NCBI GenBank assembly: GCA_020356065.1
Contig: CP070632.1
Location: forward strand, 135,744 to 199,743
Source of the DNA: Nitrospiraceae bacterium
GTDB taxonomy: Bacteria; Nitrospirota; Thermodesulfovibrionia; UBA6902
DNA length: 64,000 nucleotides
Reading direction: 5' to 3'
This document shows positions 1-8,491 of this stretch, piece by piece. The translations under genes were made by a program, and so were the position numbers. The first letter of the stretch is position 1. The number at the start of each line of letters is the position of its first letter. The notes under the pieces are model-generated. The model worked only from the letters and a program-made list of their open reading frames with translations. It was not told where the DNA came from and searched no databases.

Positions 1-25
1 AGGAACTGATCAGTTCCTCTCTTTT
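1..25 (+). terminator. Rho-independent terminator of an upstream gene
   Basis: The window opens with a perfect 18-nt palindrome (9-bp stem, bases 1-18) followed by CTCTTTTT. This is the classical hairpin plus T-run on the plus strand, so it probably ends a plus-strand gene lying just outside the window. Confidence 0.75.
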
Positions 26-320
26 TACAGCGATGTAACCCCGTTTCTTTCTTTTCATCCGGATTTTTCAAGGTGATCTCTGTTCCAGGCAAGAAAATTA
101 TTCGCTAGTCGTTTAACCGTCGTGTATCAGCAGGAAAACATTCTCAGTATAATTTTATGGTATACAAAGCAGAGATCTGGCTCTTCGAGACTTTTTGAGA
201 GTTTTCACTGAAATGATATACCTTCATGATGTAGCTGAGTTAAAGATGTTTTCATCAATTTCTGCTATATTAGGTTCTGATATCATGTTAATAATACGCA
301 CATAGGAACAACATACCAAA
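26..320. other. Intergenic region upstream of ftsH
   Basis: No convincing gene is seen. A TATAAT box lies at 148-153 on the plus strand, but no good -35 hexamer is found 16-18 nt upstream, so it is only a possible ftsH promoter element. The rest looks like an ordinary AT-rich leader. Confidence 0.4.
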
Positions 321-2234
321 ATGAAATCTGATAAACCGGATAAACCTGACTTTTCAAAAGTACTGTCGGAGAAAGCTAAAGATCCAAAATGGAGACTCAT
401 TTCGGTCTTCATTGTTACTACCATCATTATCTATACATGGAGCATGTACAGCAGTCTTAATATCCAGAATGCATACAATATCAGTTACAGCCAGTTTATT
501 GATGAACTTGATAATAAAAATATTGAATCCGTCACATTAAAAAATCTGCAGGTTACGGGTAAATTAATTAACGCATCCGAGATCTACCTGACGAACAGTA
601 CGCAGCCTGTACCGGTAACAAACTTTAAAACCTTCCTGCCTTCGTTCCAGGGTGATGATCTCATAACAGCTCTTAATGAGAAAGGTGTAATTATCAATAT
701 TGAGTCTCCTGATGAATTATCGCCTTTCTGGCAGTTTATACTGGGACTGCTTCCATGGGTCCTGATTATAGGCATCTGGGTATTGATCATGAGAAGGGCA
801 CAGGGAGTCCAGGGAGGTGCAGGAGGCCTTTTTTCTTTCGGGGCCAGCAAGGCCAAACTTCATGACGTACAAAAACCCCAGGTGACCTTTGAGGATGTGG
901 CGGGGATGGAAAATGTTAAAAATGATATGAAGGAGACCATAGAGTTTCTGAAAAACCCGGAGAGGTTCAGAAAACTGGGGGCAAAGGTGCCCAGGGGAGT
1001 GCTTCTCATCGGTCCTCCGGGAACAGGAAAAACACTTCTCGCACGTGCTACGGCCGGAGAAGCAGGTGTGCCCTTTTACAGCATCAGCGCATCCGAGTTT
1101 ATCGAGATGTTTGTCGGTGTTGGAGCATCCCGTGTCAGGGATATGTTTAAAAAGGCAAAAGAGGCCCATCCGAGCATCATCTTTATAGATGAGATTGACT
1201 CCGTTGGACGCACACGGGGAGCAGGCCTCGGAGGCGGGCATGACGAAAGGGAACAGACGCTTAATCAGTTATTGAGTGAACTGGATGGCTTTGAACAGCA
1301 TGATGAGGTAATTGTTATTGCGGCAACGAACAGACCGGATGTTCTCGATCCTGCCCTCTTGAGACCGGGACGCTTTGACCGGCATGTGGTAATTGACAAG
1401 CCGGGATTGAAGGACCGTAAATTCATCCTCGAGGTTCATGTTAAAAATAAAGTGTTATCTGATGATGTTGATCTGGATAAAATAGCAAGAGGTACTCCGG
1501 GCATGTCCGGAGCAGATCTTGAAAACCTGACCAACGAAGCAGCTCTTACTGCCATCAGAAAGAACAAGGACAGGATTGACACTGATGATTTTGAAGAGGC
1601 TCGTGACAAGATACTCATGGGGGCTGTGAGAGAAGAAACGATAAACGACCTGGAAAAAAAGATAACCGCCTATCATGAGGCCGGCCACGCACTGGTAGCG
1701 CATGAACTGCCGGGATCAGACCCGATACACAAGGTCAGTATTATCCCTCGTGGCATGGCAATGGGGGTCACGCAGCAGCTCCCAGAAGAAGACAGGCACT
1801 ATTATCCCATGTCATATCTGATGAACAGGCTGAGTGTGGCTCTCGCCGGCAGGGTAGCTGAAAAGATCATTTTTAATGATCTGAGTACCGGCGCCCAGAA
1901 TGATTTGAAGCAGGCGTCTTCCCTGGCTGAAAAAATGGTTGCCCAGTGGGGAATGAGTGACAAGGTCGGCCCTGTCAGTCTGGGGCGAGGAGAAGAACAT
2001 CCCTTTCTGGGAAGAGAGCTTGCATCACCCAAGCACTACAGTGATGACCTCGCGTGGCTGATGGATCAGGAAATACAGCGGATAATAATCGATGCAGAAT
2101 CCAGAGCAGAGGATATTTTAAATAACAAAAAGGCAGTGCTCGAGAATCTCGCACAGGCTCTTCTTAAAGAAGAGGTCCTTGATAAGGAAGATGTTGACAG
2201 AATAATCAAGGAATCTGAAGAAACGCCCGGTTAG
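321..2234 (+). CDS. ftsH: ATP-dependent zinc metalloprotease FtsH
   Basis: Membrane-anchored AAA+ protease that extracts and degrades misfolded membrane proteins and short-lived regulators. The 637 residues show two membrane segments (about 26-43 and 136-157) flanking a periplasmic domain, Walker A GPPGTGKT at 231-238, Walker B with Asp290-Glu291, the SRH region RPGRFDRHV, and the zinc-protease motif HEAGH at 452-456 with a third ligand Asp at about 528. Length and domain order are normal for the family. A weak ribosome site (AGGAAC) precedes the ATG. It is a monocistronic-looking gene. Confidence 0.97.
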   Translation: MKSDKPDKPDFSKVLSEKAKDPKWRLISVFIVTTIIIYTWSMYSSLNIQNAYNISYSQFIDELDNKNIESVTLKNLQVTGKLINASEIYLTNSTQPVPVTNFKTFLPSFQGDDLITALNEKGVIINIESPDELSPFWQFILGLLPWVLIIGIWVLIMRRAQGVQGGAGGLFSFGASKAKLHDVQKPQVTFEDVAGMENVKNDMKETIEFLKNPERFRKLGAKVPRGVLLIGPPGTGKTLLARATAGEAGVPFYSISASEFIEMFVGVGASRVRDMFKKAKEAHPSIIFIDEIDSVGRTRGAGLGGGHDEREQTLNQLLSELDGFEQHDEVIVIAATNRPDVLDPALLRPGRFDRHVVIDKPGLKDRKFILEVHVKNKVLSDDVDLDKIARGTPGMSGADLENLTNEAALTAIRKNKDRIDTDDFEEARDKILMGAVREETINDLEKKITAYHEAGHALVAHELPGSDPIHKVSIIPRGMAMGVTQQLPEEDRHYYPMSYLMNRLSVALAGRVAEKIIFNDLSTGAQNDLKQASSLAEKMVAQWGMSDKVGPVSLGRGEEHPFLGRELASPKHYSDDLAWLMDQEIQRIIIDAESRAEDILNNKKAVLENLAQALLKEEVLDKEDVDRIIKESEETPG

Positions 2235-2406
2235 CGTGTCGTGTCTTACAGGGTCTGTTTATAATACGATCTGAAATGATTCTATATAAATCTTACTGTA
2301 TCTTCCTGTCCAACCGTCAAGCTGCCCCGCAGTCAGACCTGATTAATAATGCCGGTTATGACATAAATGATAATCTTCTCATTAAGATATACAAGCATAG
2401 ATCGCC

Positions 2407-3549
2407 ATGTTATCAATACAGAACATAATTGAAAATGAATTCAATCTCAGGCAGAATTTCATTTATCTGAATCATGCAGCAGTATCACCCTGGCCTCTCA
2501 GGACTGCTAAAGCAGTTCAGGCATTTGCTGATGAGAACCTGTCAGAGGGTTCTATGCATTACCCTGAATGGCTTAAAAAAGAAACAGCATTAAGACAACA
2601 GGCCGCGCTCATACTGAATGCTCAGTCATCTGATGATATCGCGCTTCTCAAAAATACTTCCGAGGCATTGTCTGTCGTTGCTTACGGCCTGGACTGGCAA
2701 AAAGGCGACAACATTGTCAGCAGTGATCAGGAGTTTCCGTCAAACAGAATAGTATGGCAATCTCTGGCATCAAAAGGTGTTGAATTTCGTGAGGCCGATC
2801 TGGGGAGCAGTATCTCTCCTGAGGATGCACTGTTTTCTCTTGTTGATGAAAAGACAGCTTTGATCACGATCAGCTCCGTCCAGTTCGGTGCAGGCTTAAG
2901 AGTGGATCTAAACCAGATTGGTAAGTTCTGCAGGGAAAGATCAATTCTTTTCTGTGTTGACGCTATCCAGAGCCTCGGAGCTATTCAGTTTGATGTGCAG
3001 GACATACATGCGGATTTTGTTATGGCTGACGGACACAAATGGATGCTTGGTCCTGAGGGCCTGGCAATTTTTTATACAAACCCTGAGTCAAGAGATAAGC
3101 TCAGGCTCAATCAGTTTGGCTGGCATATGGTTGAGGATCACGGTGATTTTGACAGAAGAGACTGGGAAACAGCCGGATCCGCGCGTCGGTTTGAATGCGG
3201 AAGCCCGAATATGCTTGGTATTCACGCCCTTCATGCAAGCCTGTCATTACTGCTTGAAATAGGAATGGATCATATAGAAAAAGAAGTTTTGAAAAGAAGC
3301 AAACATATTATGGATATGATCAACTCTCAGCATAATCTTGATTTAATTTCGTCAGACAAAGATAACAGATATGCAGGTATTATCACGTTTACACATCATA
3401 ATGGCGAAAATGAGAGACTGTTTCAGCACCTTATTAATAATAATATTTTCTGCGCCTTTCGCAGCGGCGGCATCCGCCTGTCCCCGCATTTCTATACTCC
3501 GATCACTCAGTTGGATCATGTTTTTGATGCAATCCTTAAGTATTCTTAA
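2407..3549 (+). CDS. Class V aminotransferase (cysteine desulfurase / isopenicillin-N-epimerase-like)
   Basis: PLP-dependent fold-type I enzyme of 380 residues. The N-terminal IYLNHAAVSP and the lysine motif ADGHKWMLGPEG, with the Schiff-base Lys at residue 211, place it in the class V family that includes SufS/CsdA-like desulfurases and epimerases. The C-terminal RSGGIRLSPHFY motif is also typical of the family. No SufU/SufE or other Fe-S genes lie beside it, so the substrate cannot be assigned; a general desulfurase/selenocysteine-lyase-like role is possible. No clear Shine-Dalgarno is seen before the ATG. It converges with the PilZ gene across an inverted-repeat element. Confidence 0.85.
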   Translation: MLSIQNIIENEFNLRQNFIYLNHAAVSPWPLRTAKAVQAFADENLSEGSMHYPEWLKKETALRQQAALILNAQSSDDIALLKNTSEALSVVAYGLDWQKGDNIVSSDQEFPSNRIVWQSLASKGVEFREADLGSSISPEDALFSLVDEKTALITISSVQFGAGLRVDLNQIGKFCRERSILFCVDAIQSLGAIQFDVQDIHADFVMADGHKWMLGPEGLAIFYTNPESRDKLRLNQFGWHMVEDHGDFDRRDWETAGSARRFECGSPNMLGIHALHASLSLLLEIGMDHIEKEVLKRSKHIMDMINSQHNLDLISSDKDNRYAGIITFTHHNGENERLFQHLINNNIFCAFRSGGIRLSPHFYTPITQLDHVFDAILKYS

Positions 3550-3571
3550 CCCACAGTATTCACACAGCAAC

Positions 3572-3707
3572 GGGGGGAAGCCTTAAAAAGTTTTGAATAC
3601 GGCGCCCTGTAAGGGAATATGATCAATCTTAGCACTTTATCAGCATTTAAAGTGTATGCTAACATTTTGCTGTGAAGACCGCTCCCAAAACTTTTTAAGG
3701 CTCCCCT
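3572..3707. repeat. Inverted-repeat element between convergent genes
   Basis: About 20-nt arms facing each other (3573-3594 and 3687-3706, core CCTTAAAAAGTTTT / AAAACTTTTTAAGG, one bulged base in the G-run) enclose roughly 92 bp that itself contains a smaller hairpin (3633-3662 region, CACTTTA/TAAAGTG). It sits between two convergent genes, so it may act as a bidirectional terminator, or it may be a small non-autonomous repeat. No target-site duplication is apparent. Confidence 0.55.
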
Positions 3708-3758
3708 CCGCGGTTCAAATATTCATGAGTAATGTGGTGTAAGAATATTAACCGGAAA

Positions 3759-4079
3759 TTACTGAAGAGTGTTTACAAATTTCCTGTATTCGTCGGGAGG
3801 GTTTATTATTTCCAGACCAACACTGTTGGTTAAATCTTCGGGAGAATTATCATAAGACCACTTTACGTTACATTGGAGATTCAAAGTCCTGCCTGTAGCA
3901 AGCTCCAGCTTTATAAGCAGTTTACGGCCAGGTTCGTAATCTCTGTTATTGGAAGGAGCAGTAATCATATAAATTCCTGTATCGGAAAGATTCTCAATAA
4001 ACACAGAGCAGTTTTTTGAACATGATAACCGTTCAGCTCTCAGGTTTACTACCAGTCTATGAGCGCTTCTTCTCTCCAT
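3759..4079 (-). CDS. PilZ domain protein (c-di-GMP receptor)
   Basis: A 106-residue single-domain protein. The N-terminal RRSAHR matches the RxxxR half of the PilZ c-di-GMP site and NLSDTGIYM matches the (D/N)xSxxG half. The strand-rich remainder, with a conserved late LTNSVGLEII, fits a stand-alone PilZ barrel. It probably acts as a c-di-GMP-responsive adaptor; the partner is unknown. A good ribosome site (AAAGGTGG) lies 6 nt before the ATG. The window also carries two HD-GYP proteins that could degrade the ligand. Confidence 0.85.
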   Translation of the reverse strand: MERRSAHRLVVNLRAERLSCSKNCSVFIENLSDTGIYMITAPSNNRDYEPGRKLLIKLELATGRTLNLQCNVKWSYDNSPEDLTNSVGLEIINPPDEYRKFVNTLQ

Positions 4080-4264
4080 TACATACCACCTTTCTTCGTA
4101 GTTAAAGTTCTAGTTCATATTATTCATGAATTTTATCAAGCAATGCAGGCATACCCGCCTTGCTTATGAATAATCATGAAGCACCTGAGTATTGGCAACA
4201 CTTTAAAAAATGAGGGGAATTTTGTCAAGGATACGTTATGCAATCAGTGACTGAAAACGTACGA

Positions 4265-4708
4265 CTACTGTATTGATACGCTGATTTTTACCCACTGTAT
4301 GAGAGAGTTCAGGTCTACAGCTCCTGACTGCCGGGCGACTTCCCGTCCGTTTTTGAAAATAATCATGGTAGGAATACTTCTAATGTTATACTGTGCGGCT
4401 ACACCCTGTTCTCTTTCCGTGTCAAGTTTTGCCACTCTTACGTATGGCTCAAGACGGGATGCTGCCTGCTCAAACACAGGCGCCATTATTTTGCACGGAC
4501 CACACCACGCCGCCCAGAAGTCTATAAGAACGGGTATGTGATCATGTGAGATGTGCTTATGAAAGTTAAATGCCGTCAGTTCAATCGGCACACCCTTGAA
4601 TATAGGCTGCTTGCATTTTCCACATACCGGATGGTCAGCAAGCTTCATCCTAGGCAGTCTGTTTATACTGCTGCACTGTGAACACACGATATGCAATATA
4701 TCAGTCAT
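4265..4708 (-). CDS. trxC: Thioredoxin 2 (TrxC-type, zinc-binding N-terminus)
   Basis: Cytoplasmic disulfide reductase of 147 residues. The N-terminus carries two zinc-ligand pairs (CSQC and CGKC), the hallmark of thioredoxin 2, followed by a full thioredoxin fold with the active site WCGPC at 68-72 and the cis-proline region SIPTMIIF. Length matches E. coli TrxC. It is divergently placed from the fmdB-type gene, so both may be reached from one short intergenic promoter region. Confidence 0.93.
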   Translation of the reverse strand: MTDILHIVCSQCSSINRLPRMKLADHPVCGKCKQPIFKGVPIELTAFNFHKHISHDHIPVLIDFWAAWCGPCKIMAPVFEQAASRLEPYVRVAKLDTEREQGVAAQYNIRSIPTMIIFKNGREVARQSGAVDLNSLIQWVKISVSIQ

Positions 4709-4758
4709 TTGACCTCGCTCTCAGTAATTTATACCAGTATTTTTCGAAATCTTCAAGT

Positions 4759-4788
4759 TTGACTTAATCTTATGCTGATAGCTAAAAT
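4759..4788 (+). promoter_or_regulatory. Sigma-70-type promoter for the fmdB-type gene
   Basis: TTGACT at 4759-4764 and TAAAAT at 4783-4788, separated by 18 nt, followed by a leader of about 25 nt with an AGGAGA ribosome site before the ATG at 4818. Confidence 0.55.
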
Positions 4789-4817
4789 ATTTATAAATAC
4801 ACACAGGAGATAATACC

Positions 4818-5036
4818 ATGCCTATTTATGAATACAGCTGTTCAGATTGTAACGAAATTTTTTCACTGCTTCAGAGTGTCTATCCTGCAGAACAAAGTAC
4901 TGCTTGTCCCAAGTGCGGAAGCTCAAAAGTGAAAAAGGTAATGTCTGCCTTTAGCTGCTCTTCAGGATCAGGCGGCAGTTCTGTCCCAGCCTCGAATTTT
5001 GGCGGAGGCGGTGGGTGAGGAATTTCATCATGCTGA
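4818..5036 (+). CDS. FmdB-family zinc-ribbon protein, probable selenoprotein (Sec67)
   Basis: The first 66 codons encode an FmdB-type zinc ribbon (MPIYEYSC start; ligands Cys8/Cys11 and Cys30/Cys33) with a Gly/Ser-rich tail. The strong AGGAGA site fixes the start. Codon 67 is TGA (5016-5018), but the frame continues Gly-Ile-Ser-Ser-Cys before a second TGA at 5034-5036. Exactly 20 nt after the first TGA is a perfect 8-bp hairpin with loop GGTCT and no T-run. This geometry closely matches the E. coli fdhF SECIS (GGUCU loop 18 nt after UGA). FmdB tails are commonly Gly/Cys-rich, so Sec67...Cys72 would be a redox pair. Inference: UGA is read as selenocysteine, giving a 72-residue protein. The fallback is a conventional 66-residue protein ending at 5018. 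Its role (regulator or metal chaperone) is unknown. Confidence 0.7.
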
Positions 5037-5051
5037 ACGGTCTGTTCAGCA
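5031..5051 (+). promoter_or_regulatory. Candidate bacterial SECIS hairpin
   Basis: Stem TGCTGAAC (5031-5038) pairs perfectly with GTTCAGCA (5044-5051) around the loop GGTCT. The loop begins 20 nt after the in-frame TGA, inside the 16-37 nt range accepted for bacterial SECIS elements, and has G at its first two positions. The downstream bases (TATGATATG) contain no T-run, which argues against an intrinsic terminator. Confidence 0.6.
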
Positions 5052-5151
5052 TATGATATGTTATCTCTTGCCGGAACCGCATGCATCGATTTATCATGCG
5101 TAGATTTCATTTCAGGCAAGCTATTTAACCTGACGTCTGTCCATGTAATAC

Positions 5152-5181
5152 TTACCATTATTCACTGCCCTCTGATATAAT
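5152..5181 (+). promoter_or_regulatory. Extended -10 promoter for the PhnD-like/kinase operon
   Basis: TGATATAAT (TGn plus TATAAT, -10 at 5176-5181) preceded by a weak -35 TTACCA at 5152-5157 with an 18-nt spacer. The leader then carries ACAGGGGAT before the ATG at 5227. Confidence 0.5.
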
Positions 5182-5226
5182 TTAAGTTATTACAACTGTT
5201 CATGATCATAATGCACAGGGGATATT

Positions 5227-6087
5227 ATGTTAAAATTGAAATCTAAGACTGTAACATGTGTGATTGTCTGTCTTTTTTTTATTCTGCCCTCTTCAGTTTT
5301 TTCTGATAATACTCTGATATTACAGATACACCCATATCTTCCTTCAAGTGAATTACTTAGTAAATTCTCTCCACTTATCAAATATCTGGAAACCAGGCTT
5401 GAATCAGATATTGTCTGTAACATCTCCAAAGACTACGAGGAGCACATTAACCTTGTAGGTAATGATAAAGTAGACATTGCCTATCTCGGACCGGTCTCTT
5501 ATGTGAAAATGGTTAAGAATTTTGGGAGCAAACCTCTTCTGGCTCGTCTTGAAGTGAAAGGCAGTCCTCTTTTTCAGGGTGTAATAGTTACATACAAGTC
5601 AGCTGCAGTTGAATCAGTTCAAAAGCTGAAAGGGAAAAGCTTTGCATTTGGAGACCCCAATTCAACCATGAGTTATATTGTTCCTCTCACGGTTTTAAAT
5701 GATCATGGCATCAAGCTGGATGATCTTGCTAAACACTCTTTTTTGAGTGGACACAGTAATGTGGCACTCGGAGTATTGATGGGTGATTTTGATGCAGGCG
5801 CTGTAAAAGAAGAAGTATTCCATGAGTATAAAGACCGGGGCCTGATTGCTCTTGAATGGACCCCAAGGATTTCAGAGCATTTGTTCGTAGCAAAGTCATC
5901 ACTGCCTGGTTCGATAATCAATGCGCTGCGGGTCGCACTGTTATCTCTCAAGGATGATCCTGATGCAGGCAGAATCATGTCTTCAATAAAGCAGGGTGTT
6001 ACCGCACTTGTCCCTGTTGAGGACAGGGATTATGAAAACCTGCGTGACATCATGAAAAAAGCGGAAAAGATAAGCGCCGGTAAATGA
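5227..6087 (+). CDS. PhnD-like periplasmic substrate-binding protein
   Basis: A 286-residue exported protein with a clear signal peptide (about residues 1-26, ending SSVFS). The rest resembles the PhnD phosphate/phosphite/phosphonate-binding family: QIHPYLPS start, VDIAYLGPVSYV, FAFGDPNSTMSY and DAGAVKEEVF are family landmarks. No ABC permease or ATPase is nearby. Instead the stop overlaps the start of a membrane histidine kinase (ATGA), so it probably serves as a periplasmic sensor subunit rather than a transporter component. The oxyanion bound cannot be told from the sequence. Confidence 0.85.
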   Translation: MLKLKSKTVTCVIVCLFFILPSSVFSDNTLILQIHPYLPSSELLSKFSPLIKYLETRLESDIVCNISKDYEEHINLVGNDKVDIAYLGPVSYVKMVKNFGSKPLLARLEVKGSPLFQGVIVTYKSAAVESVQKLKGKSFAFGDPNSTMSYIVPLTVLNDHGIKLDDLAKHSFLSGHSNVALGVLMGDFDAGAVKEEVFHEYKDRGLIALEWTPRISEHLFVAKSSLPGSIINALRVALLSLKDDPDAGRIMSSIKQGVTALVPVEDRDYENLRDIMKKAEKISAGK

Positions 6088-8228
6088 GCAAGATGAAACA
6101 ATTCAGGTATTCCCGTTTCATACTGACCTTCATTTCAATTCTTTTAATTTTCCTCATTATAGTAATCTCTTCAATCATGTCCCAACATTATGAAATGCTG
6201 GACGAAATACATCATGACACGCAGAGGGAGCTTGAGCTTATCGGAACCTTTTCACGAGAGGCCCTTCTCAGCAAGGATTATGCATCAATCGAACAGTTCC
6301 TCAATCAGTGGGCCAGGGAGCATGAAGAGATACTGGAGATGAAGGCTGTTGCACCGAATGGATTTGTCCTGGTCCATTATAAAAGTTATTCTGAATCAAG
6401 CTCCAGCCTGCACCTGAAACAGCTTGTGACGTTTGAGAACAGGAAACTGCTTGACCTTGAGATGACGAAGGACATGTCGCCGGCTCAATCAAGCATGGTC
6501 AGGTTCAGCCTCCCATTAATTATCGGATCAATCATACTGACCATTGTTATCGGTATTGTTCTCTGGTATGCAATGAAAAGACTAGCATTACTTCCCATGG
6601 AGAGAGAACTGTCAATAAGAGAACAGGCTGAGAGAAAATTCCGTCTCCTCCTGGAGTCAGCACCCGACGCAATGATCTATATCGACAGTAAAGGTAAAAT
6701 TCTCATGATTAATGCTCAGACTGAGCTGATGTTTGGGTATAATAGGAATGAACTCGTCGGTCAGGATATTGAAAAACTTGTGCCTGAGAGCCTGCGTTCA
6801 AAACATATTGAGTCAAGAAATAAGTACTCTTTAAAACCAGCTGCTCGCCCCATGGGCTCAGACATTGAACTCTTCGGAGTAACTAAAAAAGGCAGGGTGT
6901 TTCCGGTTGACATAAGTCTCAGTCCAATAGAAACCGAAGACGGTCTGTTCATTTTAAGCGCTGTCAGGGATATTACAGAACGAATAAAGGCAGCAGAAAA
7001 AATAAGGAGAAACTATAACTTTCAGACCGCGATCAGTGCAATTCTCAGTATCTCTCTTGAAGCTATACCAATCGAAGAACAGCTCCAGCGCATTCTTGAT
7101 TCTATTCTTTCAATACCCGGGCTTTCTCTGGAATCCACCGGATGTATCTACCTTGTCGATGATCAACCTGATGTGCTTGTCATGAAGGCCAATAGAGGAC
7201 TTCCCGAGTCAATTAAATTGGGATGTGAAAAAGTCCCCTTTGATACTTGCCTCTGCGGAGGTGCAGCTGCAAGCGGAAAGGTAATATTTGCGCAATGTAC
7301 CGATAACCGTCATGATCATAACAAAAAACATGAGGATGACTACCTTCATAGTCACTATTGCATCCCGATTATGTCAGGAGATACATCCCTGGGTGTTATC
7401 AATCTCGTAGTAAAGGAAGGCCATGAAAGAAGTACAGATGAAGAAGATCTTCTGAAGTCCATAGCCAGTACGCTGGCCGTTACTATTGAACATAATCATG
7501 CTGATATGGACAGGCAGAAACTTCAGGAACAGCTTGCACAGGCTGAAAAAATGTCAGCCCTCGGACGGTTAACAGCCAATGTTGCGCATGAAATAAGAAA
7601 TCCTCTCACATTAATTGGAGGTTTCGCGCGCAAGCTTGATAAGTCCATACCCGAAGGAGCACAAGACAAGGAATTTTCCGGAATAATCATTGCGGAAGTG
7701 GAGCGGCTTGAAAAGATTTTAAGAAATGTTCTCACATACTCGCGTGAAGCTCCCATAAAAAGTGAGCAGTCCGATATAGCACAGATCCTGCATGATTCAC
7801 TGAATCCGTTCATGGATAAATTTACAAAACTCTCCATTCAAGTTAAGGAGTCACTCAATAATCTTCCTGCTGTATATGTAGACAGGGACCAGGTAATGGA
7901 AGTGTTCAATAACCTTCTGGCAAATGCCATGGACTCCATGCCAGAGGGAGGAACACTTACCATCTCTGCTGAACATACGATAGTCAAAGAAAAAGATTAT
8001 CTGGTAGTCAGTTTTGCTGATTCAGGAGAAGGGATCGCAAACGATAAAATGAAAATGATCTTTGAGCCATTTTATACGACAAAAATCATAGGACAGGGGA
8101 CCGGCCTGGGATTACCGATTTCCAAAAAAATAATGGAGGACCATAAAGGATTTATAAAAGTTGACAGCTCAATGGAGAAAGGAACTACGTTCAGTCTCTA
8201 TTTCCCGGTGAATGGCAGAAAAGCATGA
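6084..8228 (+). CDS. Membrane sensor histidine kinase (PAS-GAF-HisKA-HATPase)
   Basis: A 714-residue kinase translationally coupled to the PhnD-like gene by a 4-nt overlap. Two membrane segments (about 12-31 and 143-165) enclose a roughly 110-residue periplasmic domain. They are followed by a PAS domain (about 186-305), a GAF-like domain containing a Cys/His-rich stretch (CLCGGAAASGK..CTDNRHDH) around 380-420, HisKA with phospho-His502 in AHEIRNP, and an intact HATPase (N-box near NNLLANAMD, DSGEGI, GTGLGLPIS). No receiver or response regulator follows, so the partner is elsewhere. Periplasmic contact with the binding protein is the likely input. Confidence 0.9.
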   Translation: MSKMKQFRYSRFILTFISILLIFLIIVISSIMSQHYEMLDEIHHDTQRELELIGTFSREALLSKDYASIEQFLNQWAREHEEILEMKAVAPNGFVLVHYKSYSESSSSLHLKQLVTFENRKLLDLEMTKDMSPAQSSMVRFSLPLIIGSIILTIVIGIVLWYAMKRLALLPMERELSIREQAERKFRLLLESAPDAMIYIDSKGKILMINAQTELMFGYNRNELVGQDIEKLVPESLRSKHIESRNKYSLKPAARPMGSDIELFGVTKKGRVFPVDISLSPIETEDGLFILSAVRDITERIKAAEKIRRNYNFQTAISAILSISLEAIPIEEQLQRILDSILSIPGLSLESTGCIYLVDDQPDVLVMKANRGLPESIKLGCEKVPFDTCLCGGAAASGKVIFAQCTDNRHDHNKKHEDDYLHSHYCIPIMSGDTSLGVINLVVKEGHERSTDEEDLLKSIASTLAVTIEHNHADMDRQKLQEQLAQAEKMSALGRLTANVAHEIRNPLTLIGGFARKLDKSIPEGAQDKEFSGIIIAEVERLEKILRNVLTYSREAPIKSEQSDIAQILHDSLNPFMDKFTKLSIQVKESLNNLPAVYVDRDQVMEVFNNLLANAMDSMPEGGTLTISAEHTIVKEKDYLVVSFADSGEGIANDKMKMIFEPFYTTKIIGQGTGLGLPISKKIMEDHKGFIKVDSSMEKGTTFSLYFPVNGRKA

Positions 8229-8312
8229 TTTTAAAAACCTTTCCTATCCTTCGAACAGTCTCCTCATGGATTTTTTAAATCGACCTTACTGTACAAGCCT
8301 CATTTTAATGCC

Positions 8313-8321
8313 TGCTATAAT
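8313..8321 (+). promoter_or_regulatory. Extended -10 promoter, probable leaderless start
   Basis: TGCTATAAT with the -10 hexamer at 8316-8321 ends 5 nt before the ATG at 8327, and no ribosome site is present. Transcription would begin at or within a base or two of the start codon. Confidence 0.45.
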
Positions 8322-8326
8322 ATGTA

Positions 8327-8482
8327 ATGTCCAAAAAAAGCAAAAAGAATATAAAGGGTAACGTACCGGGTAAAATTACGTCTCATAATGATACGTTTAT
8401 CTGTTTTAATAAAGAGTGCAAACTGAGAAAACAGAAGAGTTGTAAAGGCTTTGAGGGGTGTCCGGGATATCTTGGAAAATGA
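8327..8482 (+). CDS. Small Cys-rich basic protein, unknown
   Basis: A 51-residue reading frame starting MSKKSKKNIKG, with four cysteines at 26, 31, 39 and 45 (Cx4Cx7Cx5C) and a conserved-looking end GCPGYLGK. The lysine-rich N-terminus and Cys cluster suggest a small zinc- or metal-binding protein; I do not recognise the family. Support comes from codon-like composition, the well-formed promoter immediately upstream and the absence of a competing gene. It converges on the zinc-ribbon membrane gene at 8492, leaving only 9 nt between stops. Confidence 0.55.
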   Translation: MSKKSKKNIKGNVPGKITSHNDTFICFNKECKLRKQKSCKGFEGCPGYLGK

Positions 8483-8491
8483 GTATATAAG

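Noticed and set aside
5031-5051. Hairpin after the fmdB-type gene as a simple terminator
   Set aside because: No T-run follows on either strand; the loop sequence and its distance from the TGA fit a SECIS better.
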